This document shows positions 29,584 through 43,649 of a stretch of DNA of 64,000 bases, piece by piece (the first letter of the stretch is position 1; every line of letters starts with the position of its first letter). The position numbers and the translations under genes were made by a program. Source of the stretch: Ophiosphaerella korrae (taxonomy: Eukaryota > Ascomycota > Dothideomycetes > Pleosporales > Phaeosphaeriaceae). Location of the stretch: NCBI GenBank assembly GCA_028456385.1, contig JALNQF010000154.1:40198-104197 (forward strand), given 5' to 3'. The notes under the pieces are model-generated. The model did not search any database, was not told the DNA's origin, and saw nothing but the letters and a program-made list of their open reading frames with translations.

Positions 29584-32500
29584 ACTATAGTATTTTATTT
29601 ATTACGCTTAAGCTTTCTTATACCCTCTAACTATATCCTATATAATATTGTTAGTAATTAAAGAATAATAGAGAATAACTACATAATATTACTCTATACT
29701 TAATAGTTAAAGTTCTATATATAATAGATTATTATCTAAGTCTCTTCTAAGGAAAGTAGAAAAGCTACTAGTACTTTAGAAAGGACTATAGCTACGTCTT
29801 CTAAAGGTAGCTATAAATTAATCTATATATCTTGTTAATTATTATTTATATATTATAAGATATATATATACCCCTTCTAAAGAAGGTAAAGCTCTAATAT
29901 AGTAAGAAAGATTAAGTATTATAGAAATAAACTCTTTTTTATTCTAGAACCTATTTGTTTTAGAACTAGATATCTAACTATACTAAATAATAATACCGTT
30001 AATACTATAAGAATTAGTTACCTACTTAAGTATCTTCTTATAAACTAACTTTACTATACTATATCTAAGTAAAGGCAACTTCTAATTACTACTAAATAGC
30101 TATTTAGAGATAAGCACAGGACCTATAGTTAATATTAGCAATTAATACTATTTAATAATAGTAATAGAAGATATAAATATAAATTTAGGCGTTAATATAT
30201 ATTACGTAGCTAAGTAGAGAAGGTTTACTATTATTGTATATTAACTAGAGAAGTAATCTTCTCCTTAAAGTAAGTTAATCTAGAAAGCGCTATAAAGTAT
30301 ATAAGTAATACTTAATACGAGATAGCTATATATTATATTAGAGAGACCTAAGTCTTTATATATTGTATTAGAGTAAAAGATATTAATCTTATTAATAATA
30401 GAAAAGCTAATAGGCACTCCTTTAGTATTATTAGATATAAACTACTAAGTATATAGTTTTAAACTCTAGTGTTAGTAGTTTAGACAAATAATCTAATTAA
30501 CTCCTAAGTACGCTACTAACTAAGTAAGAAGGTAGTATCTAAGCGCTCCTAAACTACTAGTAAGGAGAATAGTAGCGCCTACGTTACTATTTACCTTTAT
30601 TAGCTAAGAAGTAATAACGTATTTATTTATTAAGTCTTTATAAGAGATTTTAGAACGTAAAGCCTTATACTAAAAGCTATAGAGGTACGCTATAATCTTA
30701 GATATTAATAACTATAAATAGACTAAATTGTTAGGGATATTAACGTTGTTAGTGTAAAGCTCTAGTAAGCTTTAGGATTATAATACAATAAAGTAATAAA
30801 GCTATATAGCCTATTGTAAATCTATTCTAAGCTTAAAAAGATTATCTATAATACTTAGAAGCCTTATATATAGTACCTATATATAGTCTTAAATATAGCG
30901 TAGAAGAATTAATTTAAGGTTACTTAAGGTAAGAGCGTCTATACTAGGCATTAAGCCCTTAATAGCTAAATTAATTATTACTAATAAGATTAATAGGCGT
31001 TTTTTAGAGCTGCCTAGTATTTAGTTATCTTTAATAGGGGTAATATTAGCTAATTATAACTAGTAACTTGTAATAGTTATAGTAGAATATAGAGACTCTT
31101 CTAGACGTTTATATACCTAATCTATTTTATTTCTAAACTTTTTATACAAGGCTTCTTAAAGGATAGACTTTTTAGTAGACTTTAGTAATAATTAATTTAG
31201 TTAGAGAATAATAAGAACTATATTAGACTAGATTCTTACGTACGCGTCTATTTAATACCTAGCTTTAACTACTATAGGCTATATTCTCTACCTTAAAGTA
31301 ATATAGTCTTCTTACCTAATACGTTACTTTAGTTTAACTAAGACTCTAAGGTAGGCTCTCTTACTTCTATAAGCTAGTATAGCTTAAACGTCTATATATT
31401 AAGAGAGGAGTATTTTAAGAATTAATAGCTAGACTTTCTTACCTATTACTAGTATAATAATATTATTAATTTAATAAATAAGTTAAAAATCCTAGCCTAG
31501 TCTTTTATTACTAGTTACAAAAATATTACTTAAATTAAAATCTTTAGTCTATCCTAGTAGTTAAACTCTAAAGTAATAGTAACGTTTACCTTCTATATTA
31601 AAGTTATAAACCTCCTTAATACTATATATTAGATCTTATCTAAGATAAAAAAAGTCTTAGCCTTAGTCTAGTAAAAGTCGAAGTACTCCTAAACTACCTA
31701 ATTTAGTACTTCTATAGCTACTTATAAGCTTAACCTATTCTTTAACTAATTTGTCTCTAGTACCTTTACTAAGTAGACTACCTCTAGTTATAACATAGTT
31801 AAGCTTCTTTAAGGCCTCTTAGCCTTTACTATTTAAGAGGTTTATAATAGCTTAGAAGATAAAGAGAATAATAAGAAGCGTATAAGTATTAACTATATTA
31901 ATATACTCTAAAGTTAAAGTTATATAAAGTATATAGTTAGAAAGTAGTATAGTAAAAAGCTTCTTAATTAAAAAAGAGATTATAAGCCCTAGTAGTCTAT
32001 AGTAGTAATATAAGAGAAGTATAGAAAAAGTAATTACTTTTTATTTATCTTGTATAGACTACCTAGAGTTAAATTTAAAGCTACTATATAGAGCGTAGCT
32101 TAATAGGTACTAATATAATTAAGGAATAGCTTTTAGTATACTAGTAGTCCTAGATAAGTAAAGAATAAGGACGTTATAATTAAGATTATTAGTATAATAA
32201 TTTTACTAAGCAACTTATAGCTAGCTTTTAGTAGTATTTAGACCTTTTATAAATTTTAAATAGGATACTTAGGAGTATAAAGTTAGTAGTATTAAATTTA
32301 AAGTATAGATAGTAAGTACCTTAAGAATAACACTTTCGAGAATAGGCAACATAATAATAGCGTAACTTTAGGTCTCTATAAGTAGCGAGTGTAATATAGT
32401 AAAGCTTAAGTAAGCTAAGATAAGTATAACCTATTCTATAAGCTTTATATTTAGCTTTAGTTTAATTAATATACTAGTATTCCTAACCCTATAACTACAA

Positions 32501-34820
32501 ATAGGTAGGTTATTAACTTAATATTACTTTCTATTAGTAATATAATTACCTTTCCTTTTACAACCTTACTTTCTATTAGAGTTAGTATTTAGGCTTTAGA
32601 AATATTCCTTAGGATCTAGGACTAGTAACAAAGAATTATATTATAAAATATTTTAAAGGTAACTATAATAGATTTTCCTAACGCTAGGTAAATAGAGAGA
32701 TTCTCTAGTTATAGATAGAAAAGGTATCTAGTATTATTAGTAGCATTAAAGTTAATTAAATTAAGAGTAGTTTTAATCCTTTTACTTAGTTGTAGTTACT
32801 ATATAGTTTTAAAAAAAGAGAGAAGAAAATTTAAATACTAAGAAGAATTTATATTATAGAATAACTTTAATAAACCTATTAGAAGAGGTAAGATATCTAT
32901 AATAACGAGATAAGAAATATATTATATACCCTTTATCTTATCTATTAGTAAATTTATACGTATAAGTCTAGATTTCTCTAGCTATACTACTTAATCTTAC
33001 CTATCCTAGAATTACGTTAAAATTCGCCTAGGTAGTAAGGTAGATCCTAGTATAGCAAGGATCTAGAAGTAAGCTATTAGTAAAGCGCACGTAGTTAAAA
33101 AGGATATTACTTATACTATATTAGATTACTAAGATGTTATCTAGGATATACTAATTAAAGGGGCGTATAGTAAGCGCTACGAGGTCTAATAGATATTATT
33201 TTTTTACGCCCTTTTAATATATATACGCAATAGCTATTAGATATAATAATTTACTAGTTTCTATTATAGTAAGTAATACTATAAGTTACCTAGCTATACT
33301 TACTCTAAAACCTCTATACACTAAAGAAGAGGAGAAATTACTTATTTAACTTAAGAACCTTAGCCTTAACTAGTATAAGATTATATTAGAATATAATTAA
33401 AGTGTACTACTAGAAAGATAGAGGACTAAAGATAGACTAAAGAATAAGTATAAGTAAATAGTTAAGCTTAAGAATCTAGTAAAAGATTTAAATTATAATA
33501 TAATAACTATACGCTAATTTTTTTAGTAACGAGTATACTAGGAGTAGATAGAGTTTACCTTATTATAATATAATATAGTAGAAGAGAATAGATTATATAT
33601 ATATTATAAGCTAAGCTAGTCTTTAGGCGTTAGAATAATATAATACTAAATAGTGCCTAGAGTTATTAAGTTAAATCCTTTGTTTATCCTATTAGTAGTT
33701 AGAGGAAGCCTTTATATAACTAGCCTTACGCTATCCTAAGTAGTATTCTCTAGTATCTCCTTGTAGTAATAACGTAGCGCAATAATAGATCCTTTAATAG
33801 CTAGAGCTTAAGTAACTAAAAGAAGTAAAGGTATTTTAATTACCTTATCTAGAATACTAAAGAAGAAGATTTATCCTCTTAGAGCTATAAGACTTACTAG
33901 ATAGTACTAATCTATAAAGAATTAGCCCTAGATAGAGTAGAAAATCTATATCCTTACTTGCTAAGAAACTTGTAGTTACTAATAGAGTATATAGTAGCTC
34001 TCCTTAATATTTAGTTTTAGAGAAATCTTTTACAAAGTAAAATTCCTCTATACTAAATTAAATTATATTATTGCCTTTCTCTTCTATTTTAGAGAAGACT
34101 AATATATTATAGCCTTAGTTTATAGCAAATTATATTATAAGATACCTAAAGCTTCTAAGGCTAAAAACCCTAACTCTATTACTTAGTAAAACCCTAGCGC
34201 TCTTAAAAGTAAAGTATATAGTGCTTCCTATATATATAAAAGGTACTACCTTAACGTTAGTTAAGCTATCTAGTAACTTAAATAAGAAAGTTTCTTTCTA
34301 AATTACTTAAGACGCGAATACCCTTTAGTTAAGATCTAATTCTCTATAGATTTTCTAGTCTAGGTAGAAGATTTTATCTTCTAAGAAGTATTTTTAATAG
34401 GTACTATAGCTACTATATTAGTACTCTTATCTTACCTAGTCTCCTTTGCGTAAGGAGTAAACGTTTAGCCTAAGTTTTTTAACTACGCTAATACCTTTAT
34501 ACCTAAAGACTATATTATAGTAGTAAAAATAGTTATTAGTTCTATATAATCTAGTAGCTATAATAGAGAGTAGAACTTTATTATTAACTAATAAGGTTCT
34601 AGTTATAGTACTCTTATAGATAGAACTATTTACTAAGCCTTTATAGATAGTATATTTAAATATATTTAATTAGAGAGTTTTAGTTATTAAGTAAAGAGAC
34701 GTTAGAACAAGTATAATTATTATAATTCTTTTTAAATAGGATAACTCTATACTATTAATAATATAAACTTATACTATTCTAATATAAAGTAGTATATTAG
34801 AGAGTAGTAAGAGTATATAT
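29584..34820. other. Degenerate repeat-derived DNA, no resolvable gene
   Basis: Saturated RIP sequence. I see no motif, repeat pair or RNA gene that I can support in this 5.2-kb stretch. Confidence 0.5.
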
Positions 34821-34893
34821 TTAGTATTATATATTACGTTAGAAGTAGCTTATTATTATAATAAAGCTAACTAACTTACTTATCTTATACCTT
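34821..34893 (+). repeat. Dispersed ~75-bp module, copy 1
   Basis: This begins TTAGTATTATATATTACGTT, runs through AGAAGTAGCTTATTATTA and ends with GCTAACTAACTTACTTATCTTA. The same series recurs at 35,727-35,832, and its second half recurs at 35,494-35,572. The three copies frame the two tandem arrays between them, so the whole 34.8-35.8 kb interval is one composite minisatellite locus. Confidence 0.75.
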
Positions 34894-34910
34894 TAGAGAA
34901 TAATAGCAGC

Positions 34911-35246
34911 CCTAGTAAGATAAAAGCTAACTATTACTATAAAGTTATAGTTAAAGTTAACAATAATCTTAGAGAAATATACGCTAACTACTAGCGCGAT
35001 GTTAAGATTAAGACTAAAGAGGATCTAGGGAAGATAAAGGCTAATTACTACTAGGATATTTAGCTTAAGATAGAGAATAACAAAGACCCTAGTAAGATAA
35101 AAGTAGACTATTATCGTAATATTAAGGCTAAGATAGAGACTATTAAGGACTCTAGTAAAATAAAAGTAGACTACTACTAAGATATTAGAGGTAACACTAA
35201 AGTTAAGGAAGACCCTAGTAAAATAAAAGTAGATTACTAAAGTTAA
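34911..35246 (+). repeat. Coding-type tandem repeat, 57/63-bp units
   Basis: Six unit starts fall at 34,911, 34,968, 35,025, 35,088, 35,151 and 35,214. The spacings are 57, 57, 63, 63 and 63 bp, all multiples of three, so one plus-strand frame runs through the whole array. Each unit begins with a version of PSKIKVDYY (also PSKIKANYY, LGKIKANYY, SSKIKVDYY), followed by a K/E/I-rich linker. A few in-frame TAA/TAG codons fit RIP damage. This is the remnant of a protein with 19- or 21-residue repeats. The rest of the gene cannot be followed on either side, and I do not recognise the family. Confidence 0.7.
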
Positions 35247-35493
35247 GGCTAATTAGGCGTTACTATAATATTACTAGACGTTAAGTAGTACTTCCTTAAA
35301 GAAGTATAGGCCTATTTTAGAAGTTTTACAAGGAGGTCTAATTAATATCTATTTATAATAAGTATAGTATACTATACGTTCTACTAATTATAATTCTTTA
35401 TATTTTAATTAAGTATAAATCTAATTAGTATAATATATAGAGCTACGCGCTTTAATTCCTCCTCTACGTATATATAACTAGCTATAACCCTAG

Positions 35494-35572
35494 TCTTATT
35501 ATTACGTTAAAGCTAACTAACTTACTTATCTTACGCTACAACCTTAGTCTTATTAATACTACGTTAATTTAG
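35494..35572 (+). repeat. Dispersed ~75-bp module, copy 2
   Basis: This copy contains CTTATTATTACGTTAAAGCT and CTAACTAACTTACTTATC, followed by TTACGCTACAACCTTAG. It matches 35,755-35,832 closely; the differences are mostly C/T transitions. Its end runs into the first unit of the 22/23-bp array. Confidence 0.8.
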
Positions 35573-35747
35573 TATTATATATTACGTTAATTTAGTTTAT
35601 ATATTACGTTAATTTAGTATTATATATTACGTTAATTTAGTTTATATATTACGTTAATTTAGTATTATATATTACGTTAATTTAGTTTATATATTACGTT
35701 AATTTAGTATTATATATTACGTTAATTTAGTATTATATATTACGTTA
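35561..35747 (+). repeat. 22/23-bp tandem array with 45-bp higher-order period
   Basis: ACGTTAATTTAG occurs at 35,561, 35,584, 35,606, 35,629, 35,651, 35,674, 35,696 and 35,719, and a ninth, variant ACGTTAGAAG occurs at 35,742. The spacings are 23, 22, 23, 22, 23, 22, 23 and 23. Units ending in TAGTATTATATATT alternate with units ending in TAGTTTATATATT, so the true period is a 45-bp pair present about four times. The near identity of the units, in a locus where everything else has drifted, implies recent amplification. It contains no CA or TG and so cannot be changed by RIP. Confidence 0.9.
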
Positions 35748-35832
35748 GAAGTAGCTTATTATTACGTTAAAGCTAACTAACTTACTTATCTTACGCTATA
35801 ACCTTAGCCTTATTAATATTACGCTAATTTAG
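35727..35832 (+). repeat. Dispersed ~75-bp module, copy 3
   Basis: This copy overlaps the end of the 22/23-bp array. It carries both halves of the module, TTAGTATTATATATTACGTT through GAAGTAGC and then CTTATTATTACGTTAAAGCT through CTTATCTTACGC. It is the fullest of the three copies and links copy 1 (34.8 kb) with copy 2 (35.5 kb). Confidence 0.8.
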
Positions 35833-38800
35833 AGTTATTATACTAAGTTTAACCTATATTATAGTATTAAGATATTAGAGTAACTATAGGTAGGATAACT
35901 AATCCCTATTAGTATAATAAGAGTATAGTTTAAGAGCTTAAAAGGGATAAAACTCTAGCTTATAGAGATATATATAGAGGTCTACTATTTTAGATACTTT
36001 TTACTAAACTTTTATATAGTAAGAAGATCTATATAAACTATTATACTTATAATAAGAATAGTTTTTCTTTTAGTAAAATATAAGACTTACTAGAAACTAT
36101 AACTTTACTTTAGTATTAGCTTAGTGTTACTAGTAGTAGCTTTTTAATATATATTTCGTAGTACTCTTAGTAAATACAAGTTCCTATTACTAGCCCTAGT
36201 CTTTATAGAAATACACTACTACGTATAAATTAATAAATATTTATAATCTTTCTTAATTAGCTTAGATTTAAGAAGCTATAGAGGTATTACCTTTTAAGTA
36301 TTACTTTTAAGAGCCTATTTATATAGTCTATAACCTAAGTAAATAAGATAAAGAAGTAAGATTATCTATAGATATATAGATAGCTAGTAAGAATAAAATA
36401 GTATTTAAGAAATTTAAGAGAGTAACTATAGTATTAACTAATACTATATACTACTTAGGAGCCTCTATTATAACCTAAATTTTATATTAGAAAGTTTTAA
36501 AGAGTAAGAGTAAAGGACTATATATTTATAATTTCTATAGTTAGATATATATAGCTCTTAGCGTTTTATTATTTAGAAAGGAGAGTACTAAAAATAGTCT
36601 TTTAAAGTAGTACTTCTTTCTAGAAGTTAAAGAAATTTAAGGCCCTTAGAGTATAAGTTCTCTAAAGTACTTATTAGTATAAGCTAATAACTTAAATATA
36701 CTTTCTTAAAAACTTAGCTTTTATAAAAGACTTAATAAAAAGAAGAAAAAGTAATTTAGACCTTTAAGAGGTAAATACTAAGAGTATATAAAGCTTCTTA
36801 GAGTTAAGTTAGTACTTTTTATTACTTTTAAGAAAATAGATAAGAATAATAAAATAAGAAAAGAGTTTTATTCTCTTTAGTCTAAGCGTAATATCTCTTA
36901 GCTAAGAAATATAGATAGTATTATACGTAATATATAATTGTAGTTATAGTTACCTTAGCTAACTAGCGTAGCTATTAGACAATATAAATAGGAACAAGTT
37001 TCTAGATAAGATAAAGAGCGATATTAAAATACCTTGTAAAGAGCGAGATAATAAAATAGAAGAGGATAAAAAGAATACTCTTGTTTTAGGTAGCTAATAC
37101 CTATAGAGACTAGATTTACTATGTTCTACTTAAAATAGACTAGTATTTCTACCTCTACCTAACCTTAATCTTAACTTAATTTATAATATTATATTGTTCT
37201 AGATTATAAAAAGATTAGTATTAATATATATAATTCTTTAAGTATTTAAATACTTAAGAATATCTCGCGAATATCTTTTAATAGTTTTTATTTTTATTTT
37301 TTTACTTAGTAATTATAGGATATAAGTAGCCTAAATAATACTATCTATATATACCTCTTAATTCCTTTATTATATCGTATATATTACCTCTACTATAGTT
37401 AGCTTTATAGAAAGCTTAACCTAAAGTAGCTCTTTAAGGATAGTACGAAGTTAATATAGCTTTTCTATTCTAAAATACGCGCCTTTTACTAGCTTACTAG
37501 GTAATTTAATCTAACTTATAGCTAAGCTACTTCTAGGTAGCTTAGTAACTTTATTCTATAGTACTACTTCTAAGAAAGACTTACTATAGTAGTAATAGTT
37601 TATATTAATAACAAGATTACTTATCTTAGATATATCCTTTATAAGACCTTTAAGTCTTTTGTACTTTAGTCTTTAGTAAATAATTTAATCTAAAGGTTTA
37701 ACTACGTCTATATATATACGTAGTCTTCTACTTCTACTATAACTAGAGTATACTAATAGGTATATAAGTTATTTACTTTTTTATTACTTATTAGTATCTA
37801 TTAATTCTTCTTTTTACTTTAGTAGAAGATAATCTTAGTAGTATAAAGTAGATAAATAGCTTTTTTAACTTATTCTTCTTAAAATAGAAACGTAGTTTTA
37901 GATTCCTATTAGATTTTAGATTCTAGTATATAAGTTAACTTATATTATAAACTCTATTTCTTTATAGAAGTATAAATAGAATATAAAGGGTCTAGATTCT
38001 AGCCCTCTTAGGAAATACTAAAATTAGGCTTTAATCTACTTAGAAAGACTATTTAATATAGAGCCTAATTCCTAGACCTAAGTACGTATATAAGTTTAAG
38101 TCTACCTATTAAATCTTAAAAGACTATTATTAATATTAATTATAAAGTACTATTAGTATATAAGCTAGCTAAGCTTTTACTCTAAAGGTAATAATACTTA
38201 CTTAGTAATCTCTAACTACCTTAATACTATTAAAACTTATATTCTTAAACTAGATTCTTAAAGACTAAGCCTTTTTATACTAATTAGTAATAGAGCAAAA
38301 TTAGTTGCGCTATATAAGCTCTTTAGAGTAAAGAGAAACTAATACTTTCTTATAAAGTAAGTCTTAAGCAAAATATACTTCTATATTTAAGTATCTAGTA
38401 TCTTTAATAAAAGACCTCTACTTATTACTAATAGTAATATCTTAGCAAAGGCTTTAAGAGCTAAAATCTCTTCTACTAAGTATTATAAAACTACGAAGTA
38501 GATAGTCTAGAGACTTAGCTCTAAGATTTCTAGTACTATCTACTCTTAGTTACTTTAACTATTTATTAACGTATTCTATTTCTTCTTAGATAACCTAGGT
38601 AGTTTTAAGTAAGTTACGTATTATCTTACTACGTAGCTTAAGTAGGCTTAAGAGTTAATAATTTCTAGAAGTACTCGCCTATAAGTAGTTATAGTAACTA
38701 AGAAAATCCCCCTAGGTATAGAATATAAGAAAGAGGTAAGAAAGGCCTTTCTATAGCTACTAAGCGAGGAAACAAAAAGAGATCTATTTAAGTAGGTTTT

Positions 38801-41800
38801 AGTAATTAAGATAATTATACTTTTCTTAGCTAGTATACTCTTTATTAATACTTGTTATAGACTACTTAAAGAACGTATTATAAGTAGATTAGACTAAGTG
38901 CAAAAGAATAGAAAGTAATCTAGATTACTTTTCTCTATAACTTACTTTACTATATTCTTTATAAGTATATATAAGTACTTTACGTAAGCTATAACTAAGC
39001 TATTTAATTTTATTAAGGCTTCCTAAGTAGATAATCTAGTACTATAAGATTTAGGTACGTATTTAGCTAACCTAATAAAGTATATTAGGACTTCTAAAGA
39101 CTTTACTACATTTATAGCTCTTACTATTATATCTTACTTTTTACTAGATAGCTATCCTCCTAATTTATACTATAGGTTAGAACGCCGTATCTAGTAGAAA
39201 TATCTAAAAACTTAATAGTATTTCCTCTAGAGTAAGTAATAGACTCTTTTTATAGAGATATATTTCTAAAGAAGAGTGTTATCTTATTTAGAGACTTAAA
39301 AAACGTTATTCTCTAGAGTAGCTTTACTAATCTAGTCTATATATATTTAATAAGCTTCTTTAAGTAGCTAATATATAGTCCTTTACTAGCTATAGAGATT
39401 TACTATAGTAATCTAGACTAATTAAAATACTATTAGTAAGGTATCTAAAGTAGTAGTACTTACTTCTACTACTTATATTAAAGACTATAGTATAGCTTAT
39501 CTTATAGATATATTTTATATAAAAACTATATTCTAGTCTTTAGAGATATTAACAAATACAACCTATAGATATATAAGATATATCGTTATTTCCTTTATAG
39601 AGAAGAAATACCTAAAGAAGTAACTATTAAAATTTACCCTTCTATATCTAGAGTAGGAATTCTTTATATTAATAGTAGTAGTACTTATAGTACTTTAGCT
39701 CTTAGAATAATAAAGCGTATACACGATTAAATTAGTTTACTACTTCTCTTCTAGAAATTCTTTAAAATCGCCTTTAGAATTAGTTTAGGTTAGCGCTTAT
39801 ATATTTAGCTAATCGACCTATAGCTAACTTTTTCTAGGAAGCCTTATTGTATTAGCTATATTTATTAATAGATAGGGTATTAAAGAGTCTACTAATACTT
39901 TTAAATAATTTACTAAAGTTTCCTTTATACTTTAGAAAGTATCTAAAGTTCTAATCTTTTGTAATTTTATTAAGCTTTTAATATTATACTTTACTAATAA
40001 ACTCTATACGCCTAAAAATATTAAAGTAGTATTAAAATAGGTTTTTAGGAATAATAAGAGTATTTTAGATATTTTGTATACAATAACTATAGGAACACGT
40101 ATTAGCTTTCTTGTAGCTACTATAAGTAGTACGCTATCTTACTATATCTTTATAAACTATAATAGTATAAGAGAGTGTATTAAAGAGTAAGGTATATTTT
40201 ACGCGATTTAAATAGACTAAGACCTAACTAGAGTAAAAGACTACGTTATAAAACTAAGAGATAGATTAGGAAGTATTTTAATATAGGAAATATAAGTTTG
40301 TAGAGAAAAGTATAAAGCTATACTAACTACTTAAGATATAGAGTATATTCTACTTCTACTATACTTAGGTATATTATCTCTTATTATAGCGTTCTATAAC
40401 TAATTAATAAGATATAGATTTTTCTCCTTAAAATATATCTATAATGTTAGTACGTTTTAAGATATAAGGCTATTCGTAAACAATCTATTAATTTTAGCGC
40501 TCTTAGAGATAATAGCTCTATTCTCTTTAAGTAATAAGCCTAACTTTATTATCTCTTTAGAGACTAGTAAACTACACTATACTAATATACCTAAAAAGGT
40601 ATCTAATAATACGTAGTAAAAGAGCATTTTGCGTAGGCTAGGTAAAGCCTTCTAAGAAAAGCTATAAGATAAGTAGATTAGAGAAGTAATCTAAACCTAG
40701 TATATCCTAGAGTAGTATTATTAACTTAATACTATACTTAATAGCTTTAGGCTAAGACTAGATAATATAGTAAGTATACTAATGTTAAAAGAGTAAGCTA
40801 ATAGAGATAGTTTAGTCTCTAAGCTAATAGATAACGTAGCGTATTATTTAGTTACTTCTTTATTCTACTTTAAACTAGATAGAGATCTAGATAAGTATAA
40901 AGGAAAGTTTATAGGCTCTAGAAGTATCTTATACTTTATACTAGTTAATAATCTAGCCTTCCTAGAGCTAATAGAATAGCTCTTAGCAGAACTAGCGTAG
41001 TTTCTCCTAGATAGCTACCTAGTATATCTAATTAATAACCCTTCTTACTTAGATAAAGATAGTAACTTTTAAAAGAGTATTAAGATAAACACTACTAACT
41101 TATTTACTATATTATTAAAGAGAAGATAAACTAAATCTTAGAATATTAGTACTTCTCTATTCTTAGTAAAATCGCTAATTAAGAAATAAGGTTTAAAGTC
41201 TTTCTTTAGTAAGCCTAATTATTAAAAAAGGAACGCTTCTAATAGTTTTAATCTTCTAAGAACAAAACAAAGGTATATATAAAGGCTTAGGAATACGTAA
41301 AGTAAAGATTAAGGCGTATCTAAAGTCCTTTAACTTCTATATTTATACTAGGCTTATTTATTTTAACGTAAATTTATCTTAGCTATTATAGAAGAAACTT
41401 TAACTTAATATCTAAAAGGTATATATATACGATGTAGATAGAGCGTAGACTAACTTAGTCTATAGTCTTCTAGTACTCTCTACTTCTTTTTATTAAGCTC
41501 TACTATTAGCTATATCTTTTTTTACTATTCTTACTATACTAGTTTACTCTCTTTCCTTACTTCTTTCTAGTTTCTAGGACCTCTCTTATTACTTCTCTAT
41601 TAAGCGTTTAATATTTTGGTTATATTATCCTTACCTATTTCTCTTCTACTTCTACCTTATATATTACTTTATTGTATATTACTTTATTATATATTAATAA
41701 TCGCTATTAGATATATAACCTTTAAGAAAGTAGCGTAGTTAGACTAGAAAAAAATAAAGGTAGCTAAGCTGCGTAGAACTAGTATAGAAGGTTTATATTA

Positions 41801-43649
41801 GTAACTTACTTACTAATTTTTCTTAGATTGTGGTAATATATAATATATATCTTCTATTTCTTTCTAGCGAAGTTAAGTATAGAGTAGCTAGTCTTAATAT
41901 TACTAATTAATAAAATACGTATACTTAGTCTATTATCTTATAAGGTTTGTATATACTCTTCTACTTAGTTAGCTAAGAGAACGAGCTATATTAAGAAATT
42001 AATAGCTTCTTAATATCTTATAGTAATATAGAGTTATACACTAAGAATATATAATATCGCGAACGCCTTATCTATTTTATTAAGAGTTAGGTTACAATTA
42101 TATAGCTTTAGAAGCCTTTTTAGTAGAGTAGTAGAAACCTACTAGCTTAGGTACTAATACTTAAGCTATTATACACTATACTAACTTTATAATACGTCTT
42201 CTTTGTGTAAGTCCTTTTTTTTACCTTAGGTAAATACTTATAGTATAGTTTATTTTAGTCGTAGAGCGTACGTATAGCTTTACTTGTTACGCTATAATAA
42301 ATAAAACTACTAATTCTTAAGCTATAGATTATAAGCCTTCTATATATCTATCTTATTTCTTCCTTTAGACTACTAAGGATGTCTTAATAGTAAGTAGCTT
42401 CTAAGTTTAGTACGTCTATACTTAAGTGTTCTAAGAATAGAGCTAATCCTAATCTATAGATATTCCTATCTTAGACGTATAGATTACCTTTAATTTTCTA
42501 GAAACTTTACTAAAATAGAGAGTACTCTAAGAGTAGTATAAGTATAATAGAGGTAATAGTTACTCTTAGTAATAAGGATATAGATAATAACTAGAAATTA
42601 GAGACTATATTTAAAAATAAAGTAGGTTTATAACTTTGTTTTCGTAGAATACATATTTAAGCTAAATTATATTTAGATATAGTAAGATAAAATAGTAGGA
42701 GACTAGGCTAGTCTATATATAGCGATAGTTTAAGGACTATTCTAGAAAAAAACTATAATTATTACGAGACGCGATATAAACAAATAGGTTAGAGTATTCT
42801 AGGTGTTAGCTAAAAAAGATTATAGGCCTATTACTTAGTATAATTTACTAGGTAGGGCAAGAATAATTATTCTAGATAAAGGTAAGTACTACTAGATTAT
42901 AGGAAATACAACTACAAAGTATATTAATTTATATAGGGCTAAGTAGTACGCCTTATTATTATTATTTTTAAATAAAATATTATATTATCTATTTCCTTAT
43001 ATTACTTTAGTACTAAGTATAAAGTCCTATTAAAGAGTTAACTCTATCTATAGAGTTAAGATATAAACGCTTTAGTACTTACTATTTCTCTTCTTTATAG
43101 TACAAGGATATTAAACTTAGTATACGTTATTCCCTTTAATATATCTACTTTCTTTACTATATTAACTAATATAATCGTATTACGTTAGTAGTAAGCTCTT
43201 AATAAGGCTAATTTCTATATAAATCTATAGCGTTCCTTACCTTTAACTATAATAGTCAAGACTTAGCGTAGTTATTTACTAGTTACTTTCTTGTAGATAT
43301 ATACTATATACGTGTAATTAGCGAGAACTATTTAAATACTACTTCTTGTATTGTTTTAGTTTAAGCTTTATATAATGTCTCTACTATATCTTACTATATA
43401 TAAAGGAATATATATACGATTATAAGGATTTGTATAGAGGACGATAACTTTATACTACTTACTATAGTTAGGGGTAAGTTAATAAAGGTAAAGTAGCTTA
43501 TTTTAGAGCTTACTTTATAATGCAATATTACGTATATATAAATATAATAGTTAGAAGAAGATAGAAAAGTATTTATTCTACGTCGGCATCTTTATAATCT
43601 AATTAACCTAATATCCTATAATCCTACTAAAGGAATAATTAATAATAAA
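35833..43649. other. Degenerate repeat-derived DNA, no resolvable gene
   Basis: Almost 8 kb of saturated RIP sequence. No motif, repeat pair, inverted repeat or RNA gene could be supported. Individual short stretches look coding-like but no frame holds. Confidence 0.5.

Noticed and set aside
28500..29640. Terminal inverted repeats of the Tc1-like element
   Set aside because: I compared TATATAGG-type sequences on both sides (about 28.53 kb and 29.64 kb), but the match is short and broken and is expected by chance in this TA-rich DNA.
34911..35246. Ordinary non-coding minisatellite
   Set aside because: All unit lengths are multiples of three, and a core peptide is retained in a single frame across six units, so a coding origin is more likely.
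35561..35747. CRISPR-like array
   Set aside because: The units follow each other directly with no unique spacers, the period alternates 22/23 bp, and the DNA is fungal in character. It is a tandem satellite.
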